Source: Diplodia intermedia
Lineage: Eukaryota > Ascomycota > Dothideomycetes > Botryosphaeriales > Botryosphaeriaceae
Reading direction: 5' to 3'
DNA: 64,000 nt
Assembly: GCA_021495925.1 (NCBI GenBank)
Contig: JAKEKT010000087.1
Span: forward strand, 1-64,000
The position numbers and the translations under genes were made by a program. The notes under the pieces were generated by a model. The model saw nothing but the letters and a program-made list of their open reading frames with translations. It did not search any database and had not been told where the DNA came from. The first letter of the stretch is position 1. The number at the start of each line of letters is the position of its first letter. Shown here piece after piece: positions 32,675 to 46,867 of this stretch.

Positions 32675-33364
32675 TACTAATATAACACCTTCGAATTCGA
32701 CCCTCGAGAATTACGCTAAGATCGATACCGTTCGAAAGCCCTTAATTTTCTTAGCTAGAATCTCGATTCTTAGCTTCGTAGACGTACGCGCTATTACGTA
32801 GTACGTAGAAGAAGAGATGTTCTAGATAGTACTAGACTAGCTAAGACTTCGTAGCCCTCTCTACTCTTAAAAATTACTCGAATTCGCACTAGATTATATA
32901 TAGAGCATCGTACGATACTAAGAAATTCGCTTTCGAAGTTATATTACGATAGCTTCTTTCTACGTCTAGAAATTCTACTTTAAAGTCTACTAGAAGCCCT
33001 CTTTTTTAGGCCTTACTAAAGAGTTTTACGTGTATAGATAATTCGATCGGTCTAAACTTTACGCTAAGATATTTCTTAGTCTTTCGAAACCTTTAACGTT
33101 CGTATCAACCCTATCGGCCCCTTCGTTTACTTCTAGAGAGTAAGTAATTAAGAAAAAACCCTCGCTTTAACCTAGACTTCTTTTATTTATAGCTTAGTTT
33201 AGACGAAACTAAAGTCGATAATTTATTTTCTAGTCTTCTTCTTCTATTTATACTCTCTCTTTACGTTTTTCTTTTAGAAAGAGCTTAGAAATTCTTCTTT
33301 TAAATCTAGAATAGCTTCTTCGAAGTAGAATTCTTTCTCTCTAAACTCTATTCTACTTCTCTTA

Positions 33365-34640
33365 GTGCAGGTAGAGGACTTCGAGACTATAAATATAATT
33401 ATAGAAAACTTTAAGAAACCCTCGACTACGCCTACTCCGCTATTAAGAATCGCTATCTCGAGGCCGTTAGCCTCCGAATTTACGAAAGAACTATTCGTTC
33501 GAGAGGATCTACTTAAACGACGCGCCCCGATAATCGTTCTAACCCCTTCGATAAAGAGAAAGAGCGGATTATCTATCTTTTACTTTATCTACTACGAAGA
33601 AAGCGAGAAAAGTATAGTACTTTCGTCGAAAACTACGTAAGAGGCTATTAATTAATCTCTTAGTCTTCTTATTATAGCCGCGAACCTCTTAAAGACTAAA
33701 AAAGAATAAAGATCTATTTTAGATCTAATTAAGATTATACGATAGTTTATCGAAACTAAAAGAACCGCGAATAAAGCCGGCTCGATTCTTACTATCTAGA
33801 TACGAGCCCTAGAAAAGACCGCGATAGATCTCGCGAAAACTATAAGAACTTTTTTAAAGTCTATTATCGTTTCTCTCTTAAAGTAGCCCTCGTAGAGGTC
33901 TATATACGCGAATACGTAATTAATTCGCTCTACGTAGAGGCCTATTATAGTATTAAGCTAGCCGACGTTTACGTACGCCTCTATAGCGATAAAAGCCTTA
34001 ATAAACGCGAACGGGTTTACTTTCGTTTTAGAGAAAAAGTAGAAGAACCTTATATAGAAGACTTTCGTATCTAAGAAGACTATTCGCTAAGTAGTTCTTA
34101 TCTTAGCTACGAAGATTAAAAACCTCTCGCCGCTCGACCTACGTAACGTCTTTAATAAGATATTCTTAAACTAGCGAAATAAGAATAAGTTTATTATTAT
34201 TATAGTCTCTCTTTTCTTAAAAAAGAATCTCGTTCTTATCGCGTATAAGTTCTTCTTCGCCGAATTTCTTTTAAAGAATAAGGCTATAATTAACTAGATT
34301 ATTTCTACTCGGTCGATTACGAAGAACCGCACGTAGTTTAAAGTAGTAGCGTATAATATATCTACGTAAGACTTCTCTACCCTCTCTCGCGAGAAGTTTA
34401 AAGAGGTTATTCGATTCGAAGTCGTTATCTTTAATCTCGAGTTTAAGGTTATTAGCATTCTCTACTAGCTTACGCCGAAGACGATAAGAGAAGAACGGCT
34501 ATAATTCTCGCTCGTTCTAGTCTTTAAGATCGAAGACGAGGCTTACTAGACTATTTTAAGACGCTTCTTTATTAGTAGCGTCTTCTATAAGACTAAAAAG
34601 CTTAAAGGGCTAAGAAACGCTCTAAAGAACTCTAAATAAA
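33365..34640 (+). pseudogene. LINE A ORF1 remnant
   Basis: A 91-codon open stretch survives at 33,365-33,640; its start is now GTG, probably once ATG. It shares the TTPTPL segment and the arrangement around it with LINE C ORF1. Homology to LINE C continues to about 34,640 through many stops. In fungal LINEs ORF1 codes for the RNA-binding particle protein; no zinc knuckle was readable here. The end coordinate is approximate. Confidence 0.6.
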
Positions 34641-34719
34641 CTTATTTTTAATAAGTTCTTTACGAGTTCTATAAGCTAACTTAAATAGAAGTATTTCGAT
34701 AACGAAATTTATTCTAGAC

Positions 34720-37700
34720 ATCGTAGTAGAGTTAAAGATAGATCTCGTTCTATACTAAGAACCGTATATCTTATTCTACGAGAACTTAAACTTTTAGTTA
34801 ATTAATTACTTCTTATTTATTTAAATTCTATTAGTCTATTCTTTCGATCTAAGGCCTTAAATATTAATCTACGTTTCTCGCTTTCTTAGAGAAATAGAGG
34901 TAAATTTAGAGGCCGAATTCTAGTAAAGTCTCGACCTAATAGTTTTAAGTATAGAGTAGCGTAGGTCTAAGTTTAAGCTGCTTAACTTATATAACTAGAA
35001 GAATTAAACGGGCAACGATTCTTAGTATACTCTAGAACGCGTTCTATAATAATAACCCCTTAGAATATAGGCTATAGTTGCCGAGGATTTTAATATTTAT
35101 TATCTCTAGTAGAATTCGAAATCTCCCCCCTCGTCTAGCGCTAATTAGCTAGTCGAATAATTTAAAGAAAATAATCTATCTCTTCTAAATAAAGAAGAAA
35201 AAGATATCTTTTATCGTTCTTATCTAAAGAGAGAGACGGTTATCGACCTTACGCTAGCTACGTCGACTTTAGCTAATAGAATTACTAACTAGTAAACGAT
35301 TACGAACTTCGACTTCGATTATAAGATAATTCTATTTAGTCTAGAATCGATAGACTATACGGGACCCTCTACGGTAGTTACTACCGCTAGATTTAATACG
35401 AGAAAGGCCGACTAGCCTAAGTTTTAGAAAATCTTTAAATAATAGATAAGAACGATAATATTTAAGGCTCTAAAAAGCTTAGAATTAAACCTCTTATCGA
35501 AAGATATCTCTAGAAACTTAATAGAAGATTCGATTCGCTAAATACCCGCGTTAGATACTCTAGAAGTAAGCCTTAACTAGACTATATCTATTACGACGAA
35601 CCTTTCTATTTTTCGATTAAAACTAGAAGTCCGATCTAAATTATAGTAGTCGAACGAGCTCTTAGAAGAACGAAGATAACTATAAAGAGAGACTAACGTC
35701 TTTAAATCTCTACGCACGAAAGAGAATAAGCGAAGATACTTAAATAGCCGAAATATCTACTTCGAAGTAATTAAGAGGGCTAAACGCGAATACTAAAATT
35801 CTTTTTTAGAAAAAGAAATTCTCGAGACTATCTTTAAGGCTATAGCTTATACTAAGCCTAGAACGCATGCTAGAATTCTAGAGATTAGCTACGATACGTA
35901 TACGGAAAAGCGTCTAGAAGATAGTTTTAAAGAAAAATATTTAGCTCTTAAAAAGAGGCTCTTTTCGCTATTTTCTTCTATTATCTTCTTTAACTAGTAA
36001 AGCTACGTTTCTAAACGCTAGAACTAGCCGAAGCTTAGTTTAAGAAAAATCGAGAATGCGTGCTCTACGTAAATTAAAGAAAAAACGCTAGAACTAGACG
36101 CTATTACGTAAGAGATTATTACTTATACGTTTAGAGCGAAGCCCGGCGTCTTTAATAAGATTTTTTCTACGCTATTCGCCTATAGATATTATTCTACGGG
36201 CTAGCGTACGGCTATTAGAGTAATTCTAAGTAAGAAAAAGAGCGATATTATAAATCTAAAGTTCTATCGTATTATTTTTCTTCTTAATTACCTCGGGAAA
36301 GTACTAGAACGAATTATAACTAAAAGACTAGACTATCTAGCGAAGATCTTTAATCTTCTTTACTATATCTAAATTAGAAAAAGATTAAAGAAATTCGCGA
36401 TCGATATCATAATACTTTTATCGAATAAAGTAGAGAAGAACCGCCGTCTTAAACGTAAGACCTTCGTACTTTTTCTCGATATAAAAAGCGCCTTTAACTA
36501 CGTGGCCGAAGAATAACTTCTAGCTATAATAGCTCGAATTAGCATACCGATTAATCTACTCGCGTAGATAAAGTCGTTTATATCTATACGAATATTAAGC
36601 CTCGCGTTTAACGAAGAGAAAGAAGAGTTTAGCTTAATTAAGATAGATATTTTATAAGAAAGCCCGATTTTATTTATTCTCTTCTTAATTTATTTTTAAG
36701 AGATATTTTTCGTCTCTAAGACTTCTTTTCTCTCTTATATTAACGATATTACTATAATAGCTAGCTTCGATAGCTAGAAGAGTAATAAAAGAATACTAAA
36801 GAAGAAGATAAAAAGACTCTTTACGTAAGACTACGAAAACTATATTAAATTCGATCTTAAGAAGACGAAGCTTATATACTTTACTTATTCTTTTAAAGAG
36901 AACTCGAAACCCCGCTCGGTCTCTATTATATTATCTACGGGGGATATAGTAGAATCTAAGAATTAGATTAAGTGGCTAGAAATTTACTTCGACTACGGGT
37001 TTATCTTTAAGACGCACGTATCTAAAAGAATTAGCTAGGCCCGTTCGATCTTCTATCGTCTCTCTAGACTTACTAACGTCGAGAGAGGGCTCTCTCTCTA
37101 CGTAGTTCGCTAGCTTTATTTAGCTTACGTAACTACGGTCGTAGACTACGGCTTCGAAATCTACTAGAAAAACTAGAGGCGGTTTATCTATTAATTATAA
37201 GTTCTTTAGAATCTTATTCTACGAAAGATTCTAGAGGTTTTTAAAACCGCCCCTATACTTTCTTTAGAAATAGAGAGTAGAATTCTACTAGCGAATATTT
37301 ATCTAAACGAGCGATTACGAAAATACGCTCTTAAAACGAATTTACTCGAAGAATTTTACTTTCTTTAAATCGAACTAGAGAAGATAAATCTAGACTAACG
37401 AAAAATAGAGACGTCTATATAGTTAGAGAAGATTAAGCTTCTTCTTAAAAAGTAATCTACTCTTTTAGAAGAAGTCGACCTCTTCTACTTTCTATCGTAG
37501 GCTACTAATCTTTTCTATACGGCTACGGTTAGCCTTCTAAATAAAGAGAGATAGGCCTTAGCCTACGTACTCGATATTAAAGAGATACTCTCTAATTAAA
37601 TAGCTATCTACTCTAACGCTTTCGTTCTATCTTCGGGTAGAAATATAGGCGTTAGAGTAGTAGTTTTCGACTTTAGCTAATCTAAAGAGAACCCGATGCG

Positions 37701-38502
37701 CTAGATTTATAAGAATCTTAATTCGAAGAATCTAGTATATAATAGCGAGATAGAAGGGCTAGTAATAGCCCTTAACTATATTATTAGAAGTCGAGTCTAC
37801 GATAAGAATATAAGAATCTACGCGGATAACTAGACTACGATTCTAAGACTAAAGAAGCCCTCTAATACGCTTAAATAAGATCGATAGATTTAAGCTATTA
37901 GTCTAGTAAAAAAGCTAAGAGATAGAGAAAATACTATCTCTCTAGAATAGTATTTCGGCTATAAGAACGTTCTAGATAATAAGTACGCTAATCGACTCGC
38001 TAAAAGCGCTATAAAGTATTCTAGTAGAAGGACTTCTACTTCTCTAAGCTTCTACTAAAGTAAGATTAAGTAGAAGACCTACGAAGAGTAAGAAAAGAAG
38101 CTTAAATCGACGATAGACTCGCTCTATAAACGCATCTTTAGTTTAGAGGTAGGGCGGCGGCTTAAATCTTCTATAAAAGTTAGAGAAATAGCCTCCGCCT
38201 TTTACTAGCTAAAGATAGAATACGAATACTTTAAGTTCTATTTTTATCGTCTCGACTACGTTAAAAACGACTAATATAGATATAGTCGTACGGCTAGATA
38301 AATACTATACTATCTACTTCTCTTCTACTCTCTTTATAGAAACCCCCGGATTCTCTTAAAAGACGGGCTAAAGAAGAATTAACTCGAACTATTAGATCTC
38401 TTTTTCTTGGCTCTAGAAGCTAGCTTAACGGCTAAGTTCTTAGAATAAATAAAGATTACTACTAGATAATAATAGTTAAACGACTTATCTAACGAGGTCT
38501 AA
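34720..38502 (+). pseudogene. LINE A ORF2 remnant: endonuclease, reverse transcriptase, RNase H
   Basis: Reads almost continuously in one frame if TAA/TAG are treated as mutated CAA/CAG/TGG. The endonuclease segment VAEDFNIYYL (family GDFN) is near 35,078 and DLTLATSTLANR near 35,250. Reverse transcriptase motif A, FVLFLDIKSAFNYV, is near 36,460. The YxDD box near 36,737 reads YIND, so a catalytic Asp is lost by G-to-A change. RNase H (IYSNAFVLSSGRN, then NLVYNSEIEGL) spans about 37,608-38,040. The frame ends at 38,502. It is inactive by several independent lesions. Confidence 0.8.
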
Positions 38503-39197
38503 ATACGTATCGTTATACGCTTATTTATACTTATTTTCTATATTTTCTTTCTTTTATTCTCTTCTTTAGCTTCTTCTCGTTCTCGGCGCTCTCGCCGCGT
38601 TCGATTTAGAGTAAAAACGGGCGAGAACCGTAGAAAAACGGCTAAATAGCGGGTATTTAAGCTAAAGTAGCCGTTACTACTAGTATCTACGGCTATCTAG
38701 TATAGTTAGTAACTAAGCTAACGGGGTTAAAAAGCTAAGATTCGAATTTCGATTAAGTAACCTCTATTTAGAGCTCTTTTTCATCTAGATTTAGAAGTAG
38801 AGTTATATAGCTAGTTTACTAGTAGTAATACTTCGGCTAGTTATAATAAATAGTAAGCGAGTATCGGTCTTCGATAGAAGAAAGCTAAACAAATCTAACT
38901 AGCCGAGAAGGTTCTCTCTAAGAAGAGAACTTACTTACTATACTTTTTTATCTCTAATTTTATTACTCTTTAAGGTCTCGCTTTATTTTCTTTATTTTCT
39001 TAACTTTTTATACGCTCTCTATTTCTTCTTAAGCTTTTAAGCGTACCGTTTCTAGTACTCTTCTAGAATTTCCCCTAATATACATATATTTAGATATATA
39101 GATAGAAGTAAATTTCTTTAGAGAGGTCTCGTCTCTAATAGTCTAAGACTCTAGAGAGACGTTAAACTAAATAAATAAAATAAATTACTCTAAATTA

Positions 39198-42100
39198 AAC
39201 GCGGCGAGAGTATCGAGAACGAGAAGAAGCTAAAGAAGAGAATAAAAGAAGAAAAATAAAGAAAATAAGTATAAATAAGCGTATAACGATACGTATTTAG
39301 ATCTCGTTAAATAAGTCGTTTAACTACTACTATCTAGTAGTAATCTTTATTTATTCTAAAAACTTAGCCGTTAAGCTAGCTTCTAGAGTCGAGAAAAAGA
39401 GATTTAATAGTTCGAGCTAATTCTTCTTTAGCCCGTCTTTTAAGAGAATTTAAGGGTTTCTATAAAGAGAGTAAAAAAGAAGTAGATAGCGTAGTATCTA
39501 TTTAGTCGTACGACTATATCTATACTAGTCGTTTTCGGCGTAATCGAGGCGATAAAGATAGAACTTAAAGTATTCGTATTCTATCTTTAGCTAGTAAAAG
39601 ACGAAGACTATTTCTCTAACTTTTATAAAAGATTTAAGTCGTCGCTCTATCTCTAAATTAAAGATACGTTTATAAAATAAGTTTATTATCGATTTAAGCT
39701 TCTTTTTCTACTCTTCGTAGATCTTCTACTTAATCTTACTTCGATAGAAGCTTAGAGAAGTAGAAGCTCTTCTAATAGAGTACTTCGTAGCGCTTTTAGT
39801 AAGTCGATTAACGTACTCGTTATCTAGAACGTTCTTATAGCCGAAATATTATTCTAGAGAGACGATATTTTCTCTATTTCTTAGCTTTTTAGCTAAGCTA
39901 ATAGCCTAAACCTATCGATCTTATTCGAACGTATTAGAGAGCTTCTTTAGCCGTAGAATCGCGATCTAATTATTTACGTAGATTCTAATATTCTTATCGT
40001 AGATCCGACTTCTAACGACGTAGTTAAGAACTATTACTAGCTCTTCTACCTCGCCGTTATATACTAGATTCTTTAAATCGAGGTTCTTATAAATCTAGCG
40101 CGTCGAATTCTCTTTAGATTAGCTAAAGTTAAAAACTATTACTTCGATATCTATATTTCTATTCGAAGATAGAATAAAAGCGTTAGAGTAGATAGCTATT
40201 TAATTAGAGAATATTCTCTTAATATCGAGTATATAGGCCGAAGTCTACTTCTCTTTATTTAGAGAGCTAATCGTAGCCGCGTAGAAAAGATCGATAGCCT
40301 ACGATAGAAAGTAGAAGAGATCGACTTCTTCTAAAAGAGTAGATTACTCTTTAAAAAGAAGCTTAATCTTCTCTAACTACGTAGACGTTTCTATTTTTTA
40401 TTAGTCTAGATTTATCTTCTCTAGTTTAATTTAAAGAAGATAGAATTCTTTAAGTAAATTTATTCTAAGAGCGTATTTTCGTAACCGCTTATTTAGACGA
40501 ATATTTGCTAGTAGAATTTTACTCTCTATTTCTAAAGAAATTATAGAGACGGTTTTAAAAATCTCTAAAATCTTTCGTAAAGTAAGATTCTAAAGAACTC
40601 TTAATTAACGAGTAAACCGTCTTTAGTTTTTCTAGTAGATTTCGAAGTCGTAGTCTATAATTATAGTTATATAAGCTAAATAAAGCTAATAAACTACGTA
40701 AAAGAAGAGTCTTCTCTTAACGTTAGCGAGTCTAGAGAGACGATAGAAGATTAAATAAGCCTAGCTAACTCTTTTAAATACGTACGTCTTAAAGATAAAT
40801 CTATAGTTAAAGTAAATTTCTAGCTACTTAATCTAGTTCTTTAGTTCTACTATATTTTCTATAGATAAGATAATAGAGACTAAGTAGGGTTTCGAGTTCT
40901 CTTTAAAAGAATAGATAAAGTATATAAGCTTCGTCTTCTTAAGATCGAATTCGATATAGTTTTTATAGTCTCGCGTAAAGAGTCTTTTCGTCTTCTTCTC
41001 TAATATCTTTTTATTACTTTTCTAGCTATCGAAGCTAGCTATTATCGTAATATTATTAATATAAGAGAGAAAAGAAGTCTTAAAGACGAAAAATATCTCT
41101 TAAAGATAGATTAGAAAGAGAATAGAAGAGACTAAGCTTTCTTATAAAATACTTATCTTAATTAGACTAAACTCTTCTTCTTCTTCGTTAAACGCGAGGC
41201 TTAATATTCGTATAGATATAAACGACTTTATCTATATAAGTAGATTAATCGATATACTAATTCGAGCTATTATAGCTAGAAGTTATTCTTCGGCTACGTA
41301 GTTAAAGACGCTTTTAATATTAAGAAAAAGTATAAAGGTTTTATATTTAAAACGGCGGTTCTTCTCTACTTTATTTAATAAAAGTATTACGACGTTAATT
41401 ACGGATTTCTTTAATCTTCTTCTAATTTAGATATAGTAAAGAAGGTCGAAGGTCTTCGCTAGATAGTCTAGTCTTTTAGTTATAATTCGTTCTAGTACTT
41501 TTTTAAGATAATTAAGAAGAGAAATAATATAATAGAACTTTAGATTCGCGATATCGCTCTTTCTCTTATTTAGAATTATCTTAATAGCTGTACGCTAGCC
41601 CGTAAAATAATATTCGTAGACGAATAGCGTAGAAAAGACCTTATTAAAGACGCTAGGCTTCGCTCTAAATATATAAATAATAATCTCTTACGTAATAGCG
41701 TCTAGTCCTAGCGTTTTCTCTTTAATTTACGTAGAGTACGCGTTCTCGATTTTTCTTAAACTAAGCTTCGGCTAGTTCTAGCGTTTAGAAACGTAGCTTT
41801 ACTAGTTAAAAGAGACGATAGAAGAAGACGATAAAAAGAGTTTCTTTTTAAAAACTAAATACTTTCTCTTAAAACTATCTTCTAGACGTTTTTCTATATA
41901 CGTATCGTAGCTAATCTTAAGAATTCTAGTATGCGTTTTAGACTTAGTATAAGTTATAGCCTTAAAGATAGTCTTAAAGATTTCTTTTTCTAGAAATAAA
42001 TTCTAGTATTTACGTTTAGCTCTCTTAATCGCTTCGAAGTAGATATTTTAACTATTTAAGTATCGTCGCTTATTCTCTTTCGTACGTAGAGATTTAAAAG

Positions 42101-45100
42101 CGTTAGTCTCTCTTCGTAGTCGTCTTCGTTCTTCTAAAAGCTCGTCTAACTACTACGGTTTAGAACGAGCTTCTAGTTTTAATCGAAAAATAGAAAGATT
42201 CGCCGCGATAGATATAGTCTAGTTAAGGCTTATCTCTAAGACATCTAACGTAAATATTTAGCGAATTAAATCTTCTATTAAGTTTCTAGAGATATCTTTT
42301 AATAGAGAATTTAATTCTAAGCTTTTTAGAGCTTTAAATACTATCGTCTCTATCTATTATTTAAAGATTTCTTAAAACTTAGGCTAGTCGATCTTTTTCG
42401 TATTAAATCTAGCGGTAGTAGCTATCGTAGAAGGTCTCGTATAGCCTATTAATTCTAGACTAAATAGAATTATCTTATAATCGAAACTAAAGTCTATAAT
42501 TATTTACTAGTTAATAATTCTATTAGCTAAAGCTAACGTAGCTAGTATAAGATCGATAACCGTCTCTCTTTTTAGATAAAGACGATAAAAGATGTCTTTC
42601 TCTTCTTCGTTTAGAAGAGATAGATTATTTTCTTCGAATTATTTAACTAGCCGATTAGCGCCGAACGAGAAAAGAGATTTCGGATTCTACTAGAAATAAT
42701 AAATATTAAAATTCTTAGTAACTATAGTCTACGTTCTAAGTAGTTACTATTATAGAACGCGTTTTAGAGTATACTAGAAATCGTTATCTATTTAATTCTT
42801 CTAGTTATATAAGTTAAGTAGCTTAAACTTAGACTTACGCTACTCTATACTTAAAACTATTAGATCGGGACTTTACTAGAATTCGGCCTCTAAATTCACC
42901 TCTATTTCTCTAAGAAAGCGAGAAACGTAGATTAATATTCGAGGCCTTAGATCGAAAGAATAAATCGATAGAATTTAGACGAATAAGAAATAATTAATCG
43001 ATTAAAAGCTCGAGTTCTTATAGAATAAGATATACGATTCTTAGTATAGAACGAGATCTATCTTTAACTCTACTATAATATCTAGAATAGATTTCGTTAT
43101 CGAAATACTTCTATTTAAGTTAGCTTATAGAACTCGTAAAGAACTTATTAAAAATAAGTTTATTTAGAGTTCTTTAGAGCGTTTCTCGGCCCTTTAAGCT
43201 TTTTAGTCTTATAGAAGACGCCTCTAATAAAGAAGCGTTTTAAGATAGTCTAGTAAGTCTCGTCTTTAATTTTAAAGACTAGAACGAGCGAGAATCGTAG
43301 CCGTTCTTCTTATATCGCCTTCGGCGTAAGCTAGTAGAGGGTACCGATAACCTTAAATTTAAGATTAAAGATAGCGACTTTAAATTAAATAATCTCTTTA
43401 AACTTCTCGCAAGAGAGAATAGAGAAGTTTCGCGTAGATACGTCGTATACTACTATTTTAAACCACGTACGATTCTTTATAATTAACTAAGTAGAAATAA
43501 TCTAGTTAATTATAGTCTTATTCTTTAAAAGAAATTCGACGAAGAAGAACTCGTACGTAGTAAAAACGAGGTTCTTTTTTAAAGAAAGAAAGACTATAGT
43601 AATAATAGACTTATTCTTATTTCGCTAGTTCAAGAATATCTTATTAAAGACGTTACGTAGGCTAAACGGCGAGAGGTTCTTAATTTTTATAGTTGAAGTA
43701 AAAACTATTTAATAAGTAGTCTTCTTAGACGCGAGAGTCTTCTACGCGAGATTCTTCTACTTTTTTTCTAAGACGAGGGTAAACTCGTTCGCGTTTACTA
43801 AGGCCTTTACCGCCGTAGAGACGTACGTAGATATTAACTAGCTTAATACTATAATAAACCTCTACGTAAAGCGAATCGATTACGTATTCGTATACGTAGG
43901 CCTCTACGAGAGCTACTTTAAGAGAAAGACGATAGTAGACTTTAAAAGAGTTCTTATAGTTTTTATAAGATCTATCGTAGTCTTTTCTAGAGCTCGTATC
44001 TACGTAGCGAGAATTAAGTTAACTTTATTCGCGGTTCTTTCGATTTTAATAAACTATCGTATAATTTTAATTAGATCTAAGATAGATCTCTATTCTTTTC
44101 TAGTCTTCGAGAGGTTCGCGACTATAATAAGAAGACTAAGAGATTAATTAATAGTCTCTTATATAGTTTTTAACGAAAGTACTATACTTTTCTCGCTTTC
44201 TTAGTAGAAGATAAAGCGAAAGATAGATAATTCGCTCTTTCTCTTTATTAAAGAAGTCGAAACGACTATCGAGACACGTCGTTTAAGTAAACCCTCTTAA
44301 ACGAATAGTTCTTTTATAGATTTAAGAGTCGAAGGCTTCGAAATAGCGATTCTTAATAGTAGAATAGACGTAGTTAAGAGTTTCTTAAAATTTTTTATAA
44401 TCGTATTTATAGCCTCGAAGTTCTCTATCTATACTAAGAAAGATAGAATAGAATTCGAAAGAAGAGAATTCTACTTCGAAGAAGCTATTCTAGATTTAAA
44501 AAAGAAATTTCTAAGCTCTTTCTAAAAGAAAAACGTATAGAAGAAAGTATAAATAGAAGAAAAGACTAGAAAATAAATTACTAGCTTTAATTTTATTTAA
44601 ACTAAGCTATAAATAAAAGAAGTCTAGATTAAAGCGAGGATTTTTCTTAATTACTTACTCTCTAGAAGTAAACAAAGAGGCCGATAAGGCTAATAGAAAC
44701 GTTAAAGATTTTAAAAGATCGAGAAATATCTTAGCGTAAAGCTCGGGCCGATTAAGTTATCTATATACGTAAAACTCTTTAGTAAGGTTTAAGAAAGAAG
44801 CTTCTAGTAGACTTTAAAGTAGAATTTTCGGGCGTAGAAAGAAGCTATCGTAATATAACTTTAAAAACGAATTTCTTAGTATTATATAGTACTCTATATA
44901 TAATTTAGTACGAATTCGAGTAATTTTTAAGAGTAAAGAGAGCTACGAAGCTCTAGCTAGTTTAGTACTATCTAGAATATCTCTTCTTCTACGTATTACG
45001 TAATAGCGCGTACGTCTACGAAGCTAAGAATCGAGATTCTAGCTAAGAAAATTAAGGGCTTTTAAACGATATTAGTCTTAGCGTAATTCTCGAGGGTTAA

Positions 45101-45115
45101 ATTCGAAGATACGTT
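39198..45115 (-). mobile_element. LINE B, main body (5' end and ORFs)
   Basis: Same element as LINE A, in opposite orientation, lacking only its 3' UTR, which lies at 32,090-32,674 beyond the LINE A insertion. Together the two pieces add up to about 6.5 kb. The 5' end at about 45,111 carries the family TTCGAATTTAACCCTCGAG segment. The reverse transcriptase motif A region is near 41,300-41,350 and the YxDD box near 41,055 now reads YINN, so both Asp codons are mutated. It is inserted in the reverse transcriptase of the Gypsy element with the duplication at 32,074 and 45,116. Confidence 0.85.
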
Positions 45116-45131
45116 ATAATACTAGAGCGTT

Positions 45132-46867
45132 AATTAGCTTAAAGAATATTATTATATATTTAAAGTATTCTAGTTATATTTAAAAAATAGTCTTCTATTC
45201 TTTATCTTCTTTAATACGAACTAAGTAGTATTCTTTACGAAGATCGAACTTAGTAAAGTACTTTATCGTCTAGAACTTATCTTAAAGTTTATTAATTCTT
45301 AGTAATAGATAACGATTCTTAACTATAATATTATTTAGTTATTAGTAGTTAATATAAAGACGAAGCTCGCCGTTCTTCTTAAAAATAAATAGAATAAAAT
45401 AGCCGATTAATAAAGATAAAGACTATATATATTTACGTTTTAGATTTTTTTTAATATATTCTTTTAAAGCCTCTAACTTAATACGTAATAGCGAGTATAT
45501 TAGCTTAAACGTAAACTATATTTCTAAAATAAGAGATATCTTATAATTCTAAGATTAGTATTTTAGTAAAAATTCTTTTTCTTATTTCTTATAGAGGTCT
45601 ACGAATTTCTAGAATTCTTTTAGTACTAATACTATTTTAAATAGCAATAGTTATTTCTTTTACTTTATTATTCTTTCTTTAGATCTTATTATTTTATTAA
45701 GTTTTCTATATATTTTCTCGCTTACTAGACTATCTATAGATATTAGATTTTCTCTAGCTAGATAACTATATAGTACTATATTTATATAACGCGTATAAAT
45801 TCTCTAAGAGTAGTCTTCTTTAACTAACTTTAAGCTATTATTTTCTACTAGAGGCCTCTCTAGAGTAGAACTATAAGATTCGCGATAGTCTATTTTAGAA
45901 TTATAGATATTAGCTTTTTCTCTAATAAATAATCTTATATTAAACTAGCTTCGCTAGATCTATATCTTTATAATAATACGTTATTCTATTTCTACGTTTA
46001 GTTATAAATAGAGATAGTATATCTTATCGTCTCTACGCTTTATACGTCTAATTATCGCTAGAAAAATTTTCTAGATTCTAATAAAGCTACTTACTTCTAT
46101 ATTAAATTATTACTTTATACTCTAGACTTTTAGCTTTTAGCTTTAGCTTTAGCTTTTCTAGCTTTAGCTTCTAGCTCTCGCGTAGGTCTCTAGCGTTAGA
46201 CTTATTCGTTTTATAATAGTAAGATATTTAATATATTATTTATTTAAAAAGATAATTTTTCTAGTTCTCTAGTTAATATATAATATATATATTTTTAGCT
46301 ATAGTATTTCTAGAATAATATTATAATCTAGTATTTTTATAACGTCTAGATTAATTCTTTTCTTATAGTTAGTAATAGTTATTAGTACTAGCTCTATTTT
46401 AATTCTTATCTAATCTTTTTTATACTAAGTAAGTAATTTATCTATAGTTTAAAGAGAATAAGACTTATTCTTTTCTTACTAAGATAGCTAGTACTTAATA
46501 ATAAAGAATAAATTAATATATATTTTCTATACGTTACTATTAATTATAGTCTAGATCTTTTTACTATAAAAGATTATCTTTAAATATAGAAGCTTAAAGA
46601 GTTTTATTTTAATAAATATAATTTTATTTAATATATATATAATCTAGTTAAGAGATCTATCTAACGGTCTCTTCTAAAGTTTTTAACTAGAAAGACCGTC
46701 TAGTTTTTCGATTAAATAAGGCCTTTAATAGTTATATTATCTAGTTAGTTTATTTAAAGAATTAAGTTCTTTTAGAGGGTCTATTTTTCTTAGCTAATTT
46801 ATTTTTACTAGCGTAGAGTTTCTACGATTATCTAATAGTAGTAGAATAAAATATTATTCTTATAGTT
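45132..46867 (-). pseudogene. Gypsy pol, 5' part: N-terminal RT and upstream
   Basis: On the minus strand the RT palm reads ELRLYINY (family ELRLCVDY), NRYLLLRI (NRYPLPRI) and TKFDLRKEYYLVRI (FDLRxAYxxVRI), at about 45,200-45,420. At the LINE B junction the conserved FGLTNAP motif (here FKLINA) is cut in two and continues at 32,073. The upstream part, towards 46,867, should hold the protease but is too mutated to read. Confidence 0.75.

Larger units (their letters stand above)
32675..39184 (+). mobile_element. LINE A, full-length (6.5 kb), nested in the 3' UTR of LINE B
   Basis: Flanked by TTACTCTAAATTA at 32,662-32,674 and 39,185-39,197, a 13-bp target duplication. The element begins near an ACACCTTCGAATTCGA segment shared with LINE C, has an ORF1 and an ORF2 with endonuclease, reverse transcriptase and RNase H, then a 580-bp 3' UTR and an AAATAAATAAAATAA-type tail. 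Domain content and order fit the Tad1/I-like LINEs of fungi. All coding frames are interrupted by RIP-type stops. Confidence 0.88.

Noticed and set aside
32090..39184. The inverted 580-bp repeats at 32,090-32,674 and 38,600-39,184 as terminal inverted repeats of a DNA transposon
   Set aside because: They are the 3' UTRs of two oppositely oriented LINEs. The 13-bp duplication around LINE A and the match to the 3' end of LINE C explain the arrangement.
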